64,000 bases of DNA from Rhodobacteraceae bacterium HLUCCO18. Lineage in GTDB: Bacteria; Pseudomonadota; Alphaproteobacteria; Rhodobacterales; Rhodobacteraceae. The position numbers were made by a program, and so were the translations under genes. Location of the stretch: NCBI GenBank assembly GCA_001314805.1, contig LJSY01000002.1, positions 62,001 to 126,000 of the forward strand, in the 5' to 3' direction. Of this stretch, positions 7,504-22,606 are shown piece after piece (the stretch's first letter is position 1; each line of letters starts with the position of its first letter). The notes under the pieces are model-generated. The model made no database searches, had not been told where the DNA came from, and was given only the letters and a program-made list of their open reading frames with translations.

Positions 7504-8946
7504 TCAGTCGGCCGGGTCGTTCTTGCTCAGAAGACCGTATTTCCGCAGCTTCACGTAAAGCGACTGGCGCGACAGGCCAAGCATCTCGGCGGCCGCGACG
7601 CGGTTGTTGTTGGTCAGTTCGACCGCCGTCTCGATACACATCTTCTCGACCACATCCGTGGTGGCCGAAACGATATCCTTCAGCGGTGCGGACCCGACAA
7701 GGTCCATCACGTTGCGCATCGCGTCATCGGACATCGGCGCGGCACCGGGCTGGTTCGATCCCTGCGGCGCGGTGTCCCGCATCACCTCGAGCCGCGAAGT
7801 GTCGCGCAGGACGACCGCGAAACCGGTGCCCGGCATGTGGGTCACCGAAAGCTCCACCGCCAGTTGCGAGCCGAACGCGCCCTCGAGCCGCGTGGAGTAG
7901 AGCCGCATCTTTCCCGACCGGGTCGCGTTGTCGATCATGACCTTCAGATCGACGCTGCCGCGCGACAGGAACTCGCCCAGCGACTTGCCCTTCACATCGC
8001 TCAGCTGGCCGGCATCGGTCAGGCTGAGAAAGGCGTCGTTCGCGGAGCGGATCACGCCGTGGACATCGGTGAAGACCATTGCGTCGGGCCCCTCGCGATA
8101 AACATGCGAAAGGGTCCGGGTCAGATCGGCGGCCACGGTTTCCGCGGTTTCCGACGTATCGATCCGGCACAGAAGCACCTTGTCGCCCGCGGCACGGAAC
8201 ACGATGGGTTCCAGCGCGACCTCGTTGCCGGACCGGCGCGCCTGCGCGGTCACCTGGCCCAGAGTCTCGTCGCCGGCGGCAAGAACCAGACCTTCGATGA
8301 ACTCGCCGCGGCGCCGCCCGTCGAATTCCTGGGCGAAAGGGCTGCCCGTCAGAACGTCGGGATCGTCGCCAAGCAACCGCCCCGCGGCGGTGTTGAGGTC
8401 GAGGATCCGCCCGCTGGCCACTTCGACCAGCACGAAGGCGTCCCTGGTCGCCTCCATCACCACGCGATAGCGCGTCTCGTAATCCCGGTGGGTCTCGTAA
8501 TCCTTTTCGAGCGCCAGCTGCGCCTTGACGAGGCGATGCTGCAACTCGGCGATCGGCCGCAGGTCGCGTCCGAGCATAAGGATGATGTCGGGATTGCCCG
8601 TCTTGTGGATCGTGTAGCGGATCGGGAATTCCCAATTCGCGTTGTCATAATGGTTGACCTCGATCGCGTCGGCCTTGGTCTTGCGGCCTTCGCGGTAGGC
8701 CTCCAGCTGCGTTTCGAGCTTTGTCAGGCTGTCATCGGCCATGAATTCGCGGATGTCGCGATTCTTCCAGTGGTCGAGCTGCCCCAGCGTCGGGTTCAGC
8801 GGATTCGTGATGACCGATTTGACGGTCCCCCGGGTGTCGAGCACGATGGCGATATCTGCCGCCGTGGTCACGATCTCGCTGAACTGGTCCGGCCCGATCT
8901 GCGGCGCCGAAGGCTGATCCCAGAAGTCTGATCCTCGCGTGTTCAT
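7504..8946 (-). CDS. ppsR: Photosynthesis repressor PpsR/CrtJ
   Basis: 480 residues from the ATG at 8946 (MNTRGSDFWD). It is the redox- and light-responsive repressor of bch, crt and puc genes. The layout fits the family: an N-terminal PAS-like part, further PAS modules through the middle, and a C-terminal Fis-type helix-turn-helix ending in AAAEMLGLSRQSLYVKLRKY. Two cysteines at 260 (VLLCRID) and 437 (EKMCIETA) lie where redox-active cysteines are reported in Rhodobacter PpsR/CrtJ. The start overlaps the stop of ppaA as ATGA, so the antirepressor is translated just ahead. Upstream in-frame codons lie inside ppaA and are not needed. Confidence 0.96.
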   Translation of the reverse strand: MNTRGSDFWDQPSAPQIGPDQFSEIVTTAADIAIVLDTRGTVKSVITNPLNPTLGQLDHWKNRDIREFMADDSLTKLETQLEAYREGRKTKADAIEVNHYDNANWEFPIRYTIHKTGNPDIILMLGRDLRPIAELQHRLVKAQLALEKDYETHRDYETRYRVVMEATRDAFVLVEVASGRILDLNTAAGRLLGDDPDVLTGSPFAQEFDGRRRGEFIEGLVLAAGDETLGQVTAQARRSGNEVALEPIVFRAAGDKVLLCRIDTSETAETVAADLTRTLSHVYREGPDAMVFTDVHGVIRSANDAFLSLTDAGQLSDVKGKSLGEFLSRGSVDLKVMIDNATRSGKMRLYSTRLEGAFGSQLAVELSVTHMPGTGFAVVLRDTSRLEVMRDTAPQGSNQPGAAPMSDDAMRNVMDLVGSAPLKDIVSATTDVVEKMCIETAVELTNNNRVAAAEMLGLSRQSLYVKLRKYGLLSKNDPAD

Positions 8947-9818
8947 ACAGCATTCCCTGGCGGTCCGACCCGCGCTTGCAGAGACTCTCCGGGCGCCCCC
9001 GGCGCCCCGTCCTCGTTCCGTTTCATCAACCCGCAAGCCCTCAGAGCCGAAGGGACATCACGCACCACGTGGTCCACGCCGGTCATCGTCTTCAGGTTCC
9101 CCCCTCCTTCGACCAAGCTTCCGCCAAGGACGACTGGTGTCACCCGCGTGACGGAAGCCTTGATGGTCTCCACCAATTCCCTTGTGGTTGCAAGGGTCCT
9201 GCGCCCTGCTGCGGTGATCCCGATCATGTGATAGCGACTTTTCCGCACCTTTTCCGCGACCTGGCGGGGGGGCATGTCCATCGCGATGTCGACCGTGCAG
9301 CCAAGACGGCGCATCTGGTCGGCCACCACGAAGGTGCCGAGCGTGTGGTCCTCGACCCGCGGAATGATCAGCAGAACCTTGGCCTGTGCGGGCACCAGCC
9401 GTTCGCTGGCGGGCCGGGCCTCGATCTCGCGCCGGGGAGACGGGCCGTCGCGCAGCCCGCGCCCGAGGGCGCGCACGGTTTCCTGCAGCCGCGCGGTGAC
9501 GATCGTGACATCCGCGAAACTGATGTCGTCTGCCATCCACCGCCGCCCGGCATGCTGCGCGATCTGCGGCAGGACCGTGTCGATGATATCCTCGGCCGGC
9601 ACCCCGCCCTGTCGCATGCGTGCAAGAATGGCATGCCGGGTTTCGTCACGGTCGGACAGGAACGCGTCCCCCAGCAGTTCGAGCTGCTGCTCCATCGAGG
9701 GCTGTTTCGCACCCTTCTCGGACAACACGACCGAGATGGCCCTGATGGCAAGGCGCCCAACCTCGGCGTCGGGCAAACCGGATATGCCGGCGGCGTGGAT
9801 TTTCGATTGTGCCGTCAT
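8943..9818 (-). CDS. ppaA: Cobalamin-binding antirepressor PpaA/AerR
   Basis: 291 residues from the ATG at 9818 (MTAQSKIHAA). It is a partner of PpsR/CrtJ that modulates its DNA binding. The C-terminal half is a short B12-binding (SCHIC-type) domain: VLLIIPRVEDHTLGTFVVAD carries the His of the E-x-H motif used by AerR/PpaA, and GGGNLKTMTGVDHVV lies near the end. The N-terminal part is predicted helical. The gene directly precedes ppsR with a 4-nt overlap, the standard arrangement, and is divergent from bchF across a 320-bp regulatory region. Confidence 0.93.
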   Translation of the reverse strand: MTAQSKIHAAGISGLPDAEVGRLAIRAISVVLSEKGAKQPSMEQQLELLGDAFLSDRDETRHAILARMRQGGVPAEDIIDTVLPQIAQHAGRRWMADDISFADVTIVTARLQETVRALGRGLRDGPSPRREIEARPASERLVPAQAKVLLIIPRVEDHTLGTFVVADQMRRLGCTVDIAMDMPPRQVAEKVRKSRYHMIGITAAGRRTLATTRELVETIKASVTRVTPVVLGGSLVEGGGNLKTMTGVDHVVRDVPSALRACGLMKRNEDGAPGAPGESLQARVGPPGNAV

Positions 9819-9923
9819 GTTGGGTTCACCACGATCATCGCACGTCAAAAAGGTGGGTTTTCCGTCTCGTACGTAATCGCGTGCAATGCGTTTCCGTTTC
9901 ATTCTCTGCCATTCACCCCAAGC

Positions 9924-9941
9924 TGTCAAAGAAAATGGACA
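9924..9941. promoter_or_regulatory. PpsR/CrtJ palindrome, ppaA side of the ppaA-bchF region
   Basis: A perfect TGT-N12-ACA match (TGTCAAAGAAAATGGACA) lies in the 320-bp stretch between ppaA and bchF (9819-10138), which holds no gene. It lies about 105 bp before the ppaA start, with start-to-start spacing of 143 bp from the bchF-proximal site. Confidence 0.7.
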
Positions 9942-10066
9942 CCTGTGCGGTTTTGGAGCGGGGGCCCGTTCGTCGCACTCCCGGATATGGCGAAAAACCT
10001 CCAAATTTCAAGGGAAATGCGAAAAGTCTATGCGTTCGCCCGCCGCCAGGAACGATCCGCGAAGAG

Positions 10067-10084
10067 TGTAAGTTTTGATTGACA
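10067..10084. promoter_or_regulatory. PpsR/CrtJ palindrome overlapping a TTGACA box before bchF
   Basis: A perfect TGT-N12-ACA match (TGTAAGTTTTGATTGACA). Its right half is also TTGACA (10079-10084), a good -35 hexamer for rightward transcription; 17 bp downstream is only a weak -10 (CAGATT). Repressor binding here would cover the -35 of the bchF superoperon. The rest of 9819-10138 shows no other clear signal. Confidence 0.75.
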
Positions 10085-10138
10085 CTATCCCCGTTTGCCC
10101 GCAGATTCCGGAGACAGACCAAGGGAATCGACACATCC

Positions 10139-11904
<1,766 letters not shown>

Positions 11905-11908
11905 CCCG

Positions 11909-11960
11909 CTCCTTCATCTTTCCAAAAATCCGCCGGGGTCCGGGGCAGCGCCCCGGGGGT
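11909..11960 (+). repeat. Intergenic repeat with GC-rich hairpin between bchN and bchB
   Basis: The sequence TCCTTCATCTTTCC-AAAAAT is followed by a GC-rich hairpin (CCGGGGC-agc-GCCCCGG, 11940-11956). The A-rich core followed by a GC hairpin resembles small repeats I recall between genes in Rhodobacteraceae. The first 22 bases match, inverted and with two mismatches, a stretch inside the bchB coding sequence at about 13343-13364. There is no T-run on the plus strand, so it is probably not a strong rightward terminator. Confidence 0.6.
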
Positions 11961-11965
11961 CTGAC

Positions 11966-13550
11966 ATGAAGCTCACCGTCTGGACATATGAAGGCCCGCC
12001 CCATGTCGGCGCCATGCGCGTCGCCACCGCCATGACGGACCTGCATTACGTTCTTCACGCGCCGCAGGGCGACACCTATGCCGACCTGCTCTTCACCATG
12101 ATCGAGCGGCGCGACCATCGCCCGCCGGTCACCTACACGACCTTCGAAGGACGCGATCTGGGCGAGGACACCGCCGGCATCTTCAAGAAGACCTGCCAGG
12201 ACGCCTATGACCGGTTCAAGCCGCAGGCGCTCATCGTCGGCGCCTCCTGCACGGCCGAACTGATCCAGGACGACCCCGGCGGCCTTGCCGAGACCATGGG
12301 CATTCCCGTCCCGGTCGTGGCGCTGGAGCTTCCGTCCTACCAGCGGAAGGAAAACTTCGGCACCGACGAGACGTTCTATCAACTCGTCCGCGCACTGGCG
12401 CGACCGATGGACAAGACGCCTGAGATCACCGCCAACCTGATCGGTCCCCTCGCGCTGGGCTTCCGCCACCGCGACGACATCGAGGAGGTGAAGGGCCTGC
12501 TCTACGAGATGGGGATCGGCATCAACGTGGTGGCCCCGTTCGGCGCGACGCCCGAGGATCTGACCCGGCTGGGACAGGCGCATGTCAACATCGTGATGTA
12601 TCCCGAACATGCCGAAACCGCCGCCCGCCACATGGAGCGGACGCTGGGCATCCCCTACACGAAGACGGTTCCGATCGGCGTCGGCGCGACCCATGATTTC
12701 GTGGCCGAAGTGGCTCGAATCTGCGGTGTAGAGCCGAAAAAGGACCTTTCCCGCCTGCGCCAGCCCTGGTGGTCGAAGTCGGTCGACTCGACCTACCTGA
12801 CCGGCAAGCGCGTGTTCCTCTTCGGTGACGCCACCCATGTGAAGACCGCCGCCCGCATCGCGCGCGACGAGATGGGTTTCGAGGTGGTGGGCCTTGGCTG
12901 CTACAACCGCGAATTCGCCCGCTCCATCCGCGAGCTGGGCCGCGAGTTCGGCGTCGAGCCGCTGATCACCGACGATTACCTCGAGGTGGAGAAGGCCATC
13001 GAGGAGGCCTCGCCGGAAATGATCCTCGGCACGCAGATGGAGCGCCATATCGGCAAGCGCCTCGGCATCCCCTGCGCGGTGATCTCGGCGCCGGTCCATG
13101 TGCAGGACTTCCCCGCGCGCTACTCGCCCCAGATGGGCTGGGAAGGCGCGAACGTCATCTTCGACACCTGGATCCATCCGCTGGTCATGGGGCTGGAAGA
13201 GCACCTTCTGGCCATGTTCCGGGAGGATTTCGAGTTCCACGACGAGGCGGGGCCAAGCCATCACGGCGGACATGCGCCCAAGCCCGTCAGCGCGGAACCG
13301 GCAGGCGCCGCGCCCGTGGCGGAGGTCGCCCCCGAAGAGCGTATTTCCGGAAAGATGAAGGAGCCGGATGGCGCCGAAGCGGCCGGGACCGGTTCCGACG
13401 TTATGGTCTGGCTCGCCGATGCCGAGCGCGAGTTGAAGAAGATCCCGTTCTTCGTGCGCGGCAAGGCCAAGCGGAACACCGAGAAATACGCCGCCGAGCG
13501 CGGTGTCAGCGAGATCAGCGTGGACACCCTCTACGAAGCGAAGGCCCATT

Positions 13551-13561
<11 letters not shown>
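11966..13561 (+). CDS. bchB: Dark-operative protochlorophyllide reductase, B subunit
   Basis: 531 residues. It is the partner of BchN; it supplies Asp 36, the unusual oxygen ligand of the NB-cluster, and Cys 95 (GASCTAE), both present. The C-terminal domain after about residue 480 ([20 protein letters not shown]) is the conserved small domain, reached through an Ala/Pro-rich linker. That linker contains RISGKMKEP, encoded by DNA that matches the bchN-bchB intergenic repeat in inverted orientation. The stop overlaps the likely TTG start of bchH by 11 nt. Confidence 0.97.
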
Positions 13562-18107
<4,546 letters not shown>

Positions 18108-18108
<1 letters not shown>

Positions 18109-18800
18109 TGGTGGCGACGCCCACATACGGCGCCACGCGTGACCGGGTCGAGGCCTATTTCGACGGCACCGCAACCAAGACATGGGAGCGGCTGACGTCC
18201 GACGCGCCCGTGTCCGGCATCCGCCAGACGGTGCGCGAGGGCCGCGACCGGATGCGCGCGATCATGCTGTCGCGCCTGCCCAAGGACCTGACCGGCGCCC
18301 GCGTTCTGGACGCGGGCTGCGGCACCGGCGCAATGACCGAGGAACTGGCGCGCCGCGGCGCGCGGGTGACGGCCATCGACATCTCGCCGCAGCTTGTGGA
18401 GATCGCCGAGAGGCGCATCCCCGAGGCGCTGCACGGGCAGATCGAATTCACCTCGGGCGACATGCTGTCCCCCGATCTGGGCCGCTTCGACCACGTCATG
18501 GCGATGGATTCGATGATCTACTACACAGACGACGATCTGGGTCAGGCGCTTGCCGGCCTGTCGGCGCGGGTCTCGACCTCCATCGTCTTTACCGTCGCAC
18601 CGCGCACGCCCTTCCTGATGGCGTTCTTCACCGTCGGAAAGCTCTTCCCGCGCTCCGACCGGTCGCCCACGATGATCCCCCATTCGCCCCGCCGCATTGC
18701 CCGAAAAACGGCTCTGCACGGCGGAACAGGCTCCGTTTCCGAGATCGAGCGCGTCAGCCGCGGATTCTATATCTCGACCTGTCTGGAGTACCGCGTATGA
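18108..18800 (+). CDS. bchM: Magnesium-protoporphyrin O-methyltransferase
   Basis: 230 residues from the ATG at 18108, which shares one base with the bchL stop. It transfers a methyl group from S-adenosylmethionine to the ring C propionate of Mg-protoporphyrin IX, the step before AcsF. The SAM-binding motif VLDAGCGTG is at residues 66-74 and post-motif AIDISPQLVEIAE follows. A C-terminal FYISTCLEYR is typical of BchM. The stop overlaps lhaA as ATGA. Confidence 0.96.
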
Positions 18801-20227
18801 GCCTGCTCAAGCGCATATCGATCAAGTATCTGCCCTTCGCGGACGCGGCCAGCGACGACTTTCCGTTGAGCCAGCTTCTGCGCCTCAGCCTGTTCCAGGT
18901 CTCGGTCGGCATGGCCGCCGTGATGCTGCTCGGCACCCTGAACCGCGTGATGATCGTGGAGCTTCAGGTCTCGGCCTTCCTCGTGGCCGCGATGGTGGCG
19001 CTGCCGGTGCTGATCGCGCCGTTCCGCGCGCTCCTGGGCTTCAAGTCCGACACCTACAAATCCGCCATCGGATGGAAGCGCATCCCCTATCTCTGGTTCG
19101 GAACGCTCTGGCAGTTCGGAGGTCTTGCGATCATGCCAGCCTCGCTGCTGGTGCTGGGCGGCGACGTCACGCAGGTGCGCTACGACATCCCCTATGCCGG
19201 CGAGGCGCTGGCCGGGTTGGCCTTCCTGATGACCGGGATCGGCATGCACATGACCCAGACCGCGGGTCTGGCGCTGGCTGCGGACCGCGCGACGGATGAG
19301 ACCCGCCCGCGCGTCGTCGCCCTGCTTTACGTGATGTTCCTTGTGGGCATGGGCGTGTCGGCGGTGGTCATCGGCTACCTCCTGCGCCAGTTCACGCCGC
19401 TGGAGCTGATCCAGGTGATCCAGGGCACGGCCGTCCTGACCGTCGTTCTGAACGTCACCGCGCTCTGGAAGCAGGAGCGCGTGCGCCCGATGACCAAGGC
19501 GCAGCGCGAAGAGCCGAGCCCAAGCTTCTCCGACGCATGGGCCGACTATTCCAGCGGCGGCACGGCCGGGCGTCTCCTGGTCGTCGTGTTCCTCGGGACC
19601 ATGGCCTTCAACATGCAGGACGTCCTGCTCGAGCCCTATGGCGGCGAGATCCTCGGCCTGTCGGTGTCGGCAACGACTCTCCTGACGGCCACCTGGGCGC
19701 TGGGCGCGCTTGTGGGTTTCGCCCTTGCGGCGCGCTGGCTTGCCGACGGCATCAACCCTTACCGCATGGGCGCACGCGGCATCCTTGCCGGTCTCGTCGC
19801 CTTTTCCGCGGTGATCTTCGCCAACCCCTGGAATTCGCCCGAGCTGTTCTTTGCCGGGGCTGCGCTGATCGGCTTCGGCGGTGGTCTGTTCTCCGTGGCG
19901 ACGCTGACGGCGGCGATGACCATGCCCTCGGCCGGAAAGGCCGGAAAGGGGCTCGCGCTGGGCGCATGGGGCGCGGCGCAGGCCACCGCGGCGGGCGTCT
20001 CCATCGCCATCGGCGGCGGTATCCGCGACGTGGTGAACGCAATGGCCACCAGCGGACAACTGGGCGAGGCGCTGGCCAATCCCGCGACCGGCTACTCGGT
20101 CGTCTACCACCTCGAGATACTGCTCCTCTTCATGACGCTGGTGGCCCTCGGGCCGCTGGTGCGAACCGCAACGACCAATTCCAACCGGGCGACGGGCAAG
20201 ATCGGGCTCGCCGATTTACCCACTTAG
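18797..20227 (+). CDS. lhaA: Light-harvesting 1 assembly protein LhaA (PucC family)
   Basis: 476 residues with about 12 transmembrane segments, from the ATG overlapping the bchM stop. It belongs to the BCD branch of the major facilitator superfamily and corresponds to F1696 of Rhodobacter capsulatus, needed for LH1 assembly. Conserved pieces include GTLNRVMIVELQ, FKSDTYKSAIGWKR and MQDVLLEPYGG. The position between bchM and puhA is conserved across purple bacteria. In related species the puhA promoter lies inside lhaA; I did not identify it here. Confidence 0.95.
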   Translation: MSLLKRISIKYLPFADAASDDFPLSQLLRLSLFQVSVGMAAVMLLGTLNRVMIVELQVSAFLVAAMVALPVLIAPFRALLGFKSDTYKSAIGWKRIPYLWFGTLWQFGGLAIMPASLLVLGGDVTQVRYDIPYAGEALAGLAFLMTGIGMHMTQTAGLALAADRATDETRPRVVALLYVMFLVGMGVSAVVIGYLLRQFTPLELIQVIQGTAVLTVVLNVTALWKQERVRPMTKAQREEPSPSFSDAWADYSSGGTAGRLLVVVFLGTMAFNMQDVLLEPYGGEILGLSVSATTLLTATWALGALVGFALAARWLADGINPYRMGARGILAGLVAFSAVIFANPWNSPELFFAGAALIGFGGGLFSVATLTAAMTMPSAGKAGKGLALGAWGAAQATAAGVSIAIGGGIRDVVNAMATSGQLGEALANPATGYSVVYHLEILLLFMTLVALGPLVRTATTNSNRATGKIGLADLPT

Positions 20228-20268
20228 CCGGGCCCACATGAAACGCCGAGCCCCGAAAGGACAACACC

Positions 20269-21054
20269 ATGGTTAACGCATTCTTCGGCAACTTCGATCT
20301 GGCCAGCCTGTCGATCTGGCTGTTCTGGATATTCTTCGCGCTGCTGATCTACTACCTGCAGACGGAGAACATGCGCGAAGGCTATCCGCTGGAAAACGAG
20401 GACGGCACCGCAGCCCCGAACCAGGGCCCGTTCCCCGTTCCCGACGCCAAGACCTTCGTCCTGCCCCACGGACGCGGCGAAGTGGTCGTGCCTTCGGCCG
20501 AGAACGAGGCCGCGCACCGGCGCGACAACCTCGCGATGCAGAAGGCCGCGTTTTCCGCCGGCAACGGCTACCCCTATGATCCGACCGGCGACCCGATGGT
20601 CGACGGGATCGGGCCCGCGTCGTGGACGCCGCGCGCCGACGTCCCGGAACTGGATGGGCACGGCCATCCCAAGATCGTTCCGATGGGTCAGACCGAGGCC
20701 TATCGCGTCAGCGCAGGGCGCGACCCGCGCGGCCTGCCCGTAATGGCCGGCGATGGCGAGGTCGTGGGCACCGTGTCGGACATGTGGATCGACGCGCCCG
20801 AACAGCTGGTCCGCTACATCGAGATGGACCTTGATGCGGATCATGGTGGCGGCACGCGGCTGGTGCCAATCCATTTTTGCAAGATCGGGTTCAAGAAGGT
20901 GAAGATCAACGCCGTCTTCGGCAAGCACTTCGCCGGCGTTCCGGTGACCAAGTCGCCGAACCAGATCACGAAACTCGAGGAAGAGAAAATCTCCGCCTAC
21001 TATGGTGGCGGCATTCTCTACGCCTCCGAAGACAGGATCGATCCGCTGCTCTGA
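20269..21054 (+). CDS. puhA: Photosynthetic reaction centre H subunit
   Basis: 261 residues. The H subunit caps the cytoplasmic side of the reaction centre and shapes proton delivery to QB. One N-terminal transmembrane helix (about residues 12-32, SLSIWLFWIFFALLIYYLQ) is followed by a PRC-barrel cytoplasmic domain. The signature YLQTENMREGYPLE follows the helix. It is preceded by GAAAGGA and a short 41-bp gap after lhaA, and followed by puhB. Confidence 0.97.
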   Translation: MVNAFFGNFDLASLSIWLFWIFFALLIYYLQTENMREGYPLENEDGTAAPNQGPFPVPDAKTFVLPHGRGEVVVPSAENEAAHRRDNLAMQKAAFSAGNGYPYDPTGDPMVDGIGPASWTPRADVPELDGHGHPKIVPMGQTEAYRVSAGRDPRGLPVMAGDGEVVGTVSDMWIDAPEQLVRYIEMDLDADHGGGTRLVPIHFCKIGFKKVKINAVFGKHFAGVPVTKSPNQITKLEEEKISAYYGGGILYASEDRIDPLL

Positions 21055-21093
21055 GCAGCGGGTCACCGCAACGACCGCAGGAGGACCGAAACG

Positions 21094-21741
21094 ATGCCGC
21101 ATGACCACGACGACTTTCAGACCGAGCCCGTCCGTGGACTGCCCGAGAACCTGCCTGAGGGCGAACACATCCTCTGGCAGGGACAGCCGAACTGGTGGGC
21201 GCTGACGAAGGACTCCCTCAGCTTCTGGTGGGTGGCGGGCTATTTCGTCTTTCTCTTCGCCTGGCGCACCATCGGCGGTGCGGCGACGGAGACATGGACG
21301 CAAAGCGCGACCGCCGCGTCGTTCTTCCTCGTGCTGGGGGCCATCGTCTGCGCGATCCTGCTGATCGTGGGGGTGATCCAGGCGAAATCGACCGTCTACA
21401 CGCTGACCAACCGCCGCATCGCCATGCGGATCGGCGCGGCGCTTACCATGACGCTGAACCTGCCATTCCGTAAGATCCGCAACGCCAACCTGGCGCTGCG
21501 CAAGGACGGTACCGGGACCATCGCACTCGAGATGACGCAGGAGCCGGGCGCGCTTCGCCTGTCCTACGTCATGACGTGGCCGCATGTGCGGCCGTGGCGG
21601 ATGAAGCACACCGAGCCCGCGCTCCGCTGCATTCCCGATGCGGCCGAGGTGGCGAGGCTTTTCGCCGATGCGGCCGAAACCGCCGTGTCCGAACCTGTCA
21701 TCGAGGCCGTGCCCCAGGCACAGCCCGTCGCAGCGGAGTAA
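21094..21741 (+). CDS. puhB: Photosynthetic complex assembly protein PuhB
   Basis: 215 residues. The N-terminal LPEGEHILWQGQPNWW is followed by two or three membrane helices (about 45-100) and a bacterial PH-like domain (from VYTLTNRRIAMR), the layout of PuhB, a reaction-centre assembly factor in Rhodobacter. AGGAGGA precedes the ATG. It lies between puhA and puhC, as expected. Confidence 0.93.
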   Translation: MPHDHDDFQTEPVRGLPENLPEGEHILWQGQPNWWALTKDSLSFWWVAGYFVFLFAWRTIGGAATETWTQSATAASFFLVLGAIVCAILLIVGVIQAKSTVYTLTNRRIAMRIGAALTMTLNLPFRKIRNANLALRKDGTGTIALEMTQEPGALRLSYVMTWPHVRPWRMKHTEPALRCIPDAAEVARLFADAAETAVSEPVIEAVPQAQPVAAE

Positions 21742-21746
21742 GCGCC

Positions 21747-22235
21747 ATGGCCGAGACCCGGAACTATTCCCGCGCCGAACAGAAGCTCGTCGAGCGCGAC
21801 AAGGAGATGGTGCCGACCATCCTCGTGCGCGCGATGTTCCTGATGTGCCTCTGCGTCCTGATCATCGTGGGCTATGCCCGCCTGACGGACCGCCCGCTGT
21901 CGGCCACGCCGCCGTCCGAGGACGTGACACCCATCGTGCATGAACGGACGATCCGCATCTTCGGGGAAATGGACGGCTCCGCCCGCGTCATCGACGTGGA
22001 CGGGACCCTGATCGCCGACCTGGCGTCCGATGAGGGCGGGTTCGTCGCAGGTATCTATCGCGTGCTGGAACGCGAACGTGGGGCCGTGGGCCTCGATGCA
22101 TCCGAGCCTATCCGGCTGGTGCGCTTTTCAGACGGGCGCATCGGGCTTCGCGATGATCACACCGACTTCAGGGCCGAGCTTTTCGGCTTCGGGGCGGACA
22201 ACGAGGCGGTGTTCGCCCGCCTCCTGGAGGAATGA
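21747..22235 (+). CDS. puhC: Photosynthetic complex assembly protein PuhC
   Basis: 162 residues from the ATG at 21747, 5 nt after the puhB stop. A single N-terminal transmembrane helix (about residues 27-45, ILVRAMFLMCLCVLIIVGYA) precedes a soluble, probably periplasmic, beta-rich domain. PuhC influences the LH1-reaction-centre organisation in Rhodobacter capsulatus; its mechanism is not established. It ends with a 4-nt overlap onto a possible ATG of the next gene. Confidence 0.93.
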   Translation: MAETRNYSRAEQKLVERDKEMVPTILVRAMFLMCLCVLIIVGYARLTDRPLSATPPSEDVTPIVHERTIRIFGEMDGSARVIDVDGTLIADLASDEGGFVAGIYRVLERERGAVGLDASEPIRLVRFSDGRIGLRDDHTDFRAELFGFGADNEAVFARLLEE

Positions 22236-22237
22236 CC

Positions 22238-22606
22238 ATGGGACTATTGACGAGGGAGTTCGAGACAGCGCCCTGCGTGGTGGAGGTAAGTCACCGCTTC
22301 GACAGCCTGCACGCGCATGTGAAGTTCCTGAACGGCGCCACGATCAATCCGGGCGACGAGGTTCTGGTGCAGGGCCCGCCGGTGATGGCGCCCTACGGCG
22401 AGGTCGTGCGCGAGGAGCGCGTGGCCCGCATCACCCGCGCCTCGAAGGTCGAGCAGTTCTGGACCCGAATGACCGGTGACTTCGAGTTCATGGAGCTCTG
22501 CGAGTTCTCGTTCAGCGATGACGTGGACGCGGAAGACGCGCCCGGAAACGAGCCCGCGCCTCAAGTGGCGCGAAGTGCGGTAGGCGAGAAAGGAGTCACG
22601 GCATGA
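22238..22606 (+). CDS. bciE: Probable BciE, auxiliary subunit of the AcsF cyclase
   Basis: 122 residues. Two close ATGs are possible: 22232 overlaps the puhC stop, while 22238 sits 7 nt after a GGAGG-like sequence and is preferred. The protein is soluble, has no recognisable catalytic motif, and reads like a small beta-rich protein (LHAHVKFLNGATINPGDEVL). It lies directly upstream of acsF and overlaps its start by 4 nt. Alphaproteobacterial oxygen-dependent cyclases are reported to require a small protein, BciE, from a gene next to acsF. I assign this by position and size, not by a motif, so it remains an inference. Confidence 0.65.
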   Translation: MGLLTREFETAPCVVEVSHRFDSLHAHVKFLNGATINPGDEVLVQGPPVMAPYGEVVREERVARITRASKVEQFWTRMTGDFEFMELCEFSFSDDVDAEDAPGNEPAPQVARSAVGEKGVTA

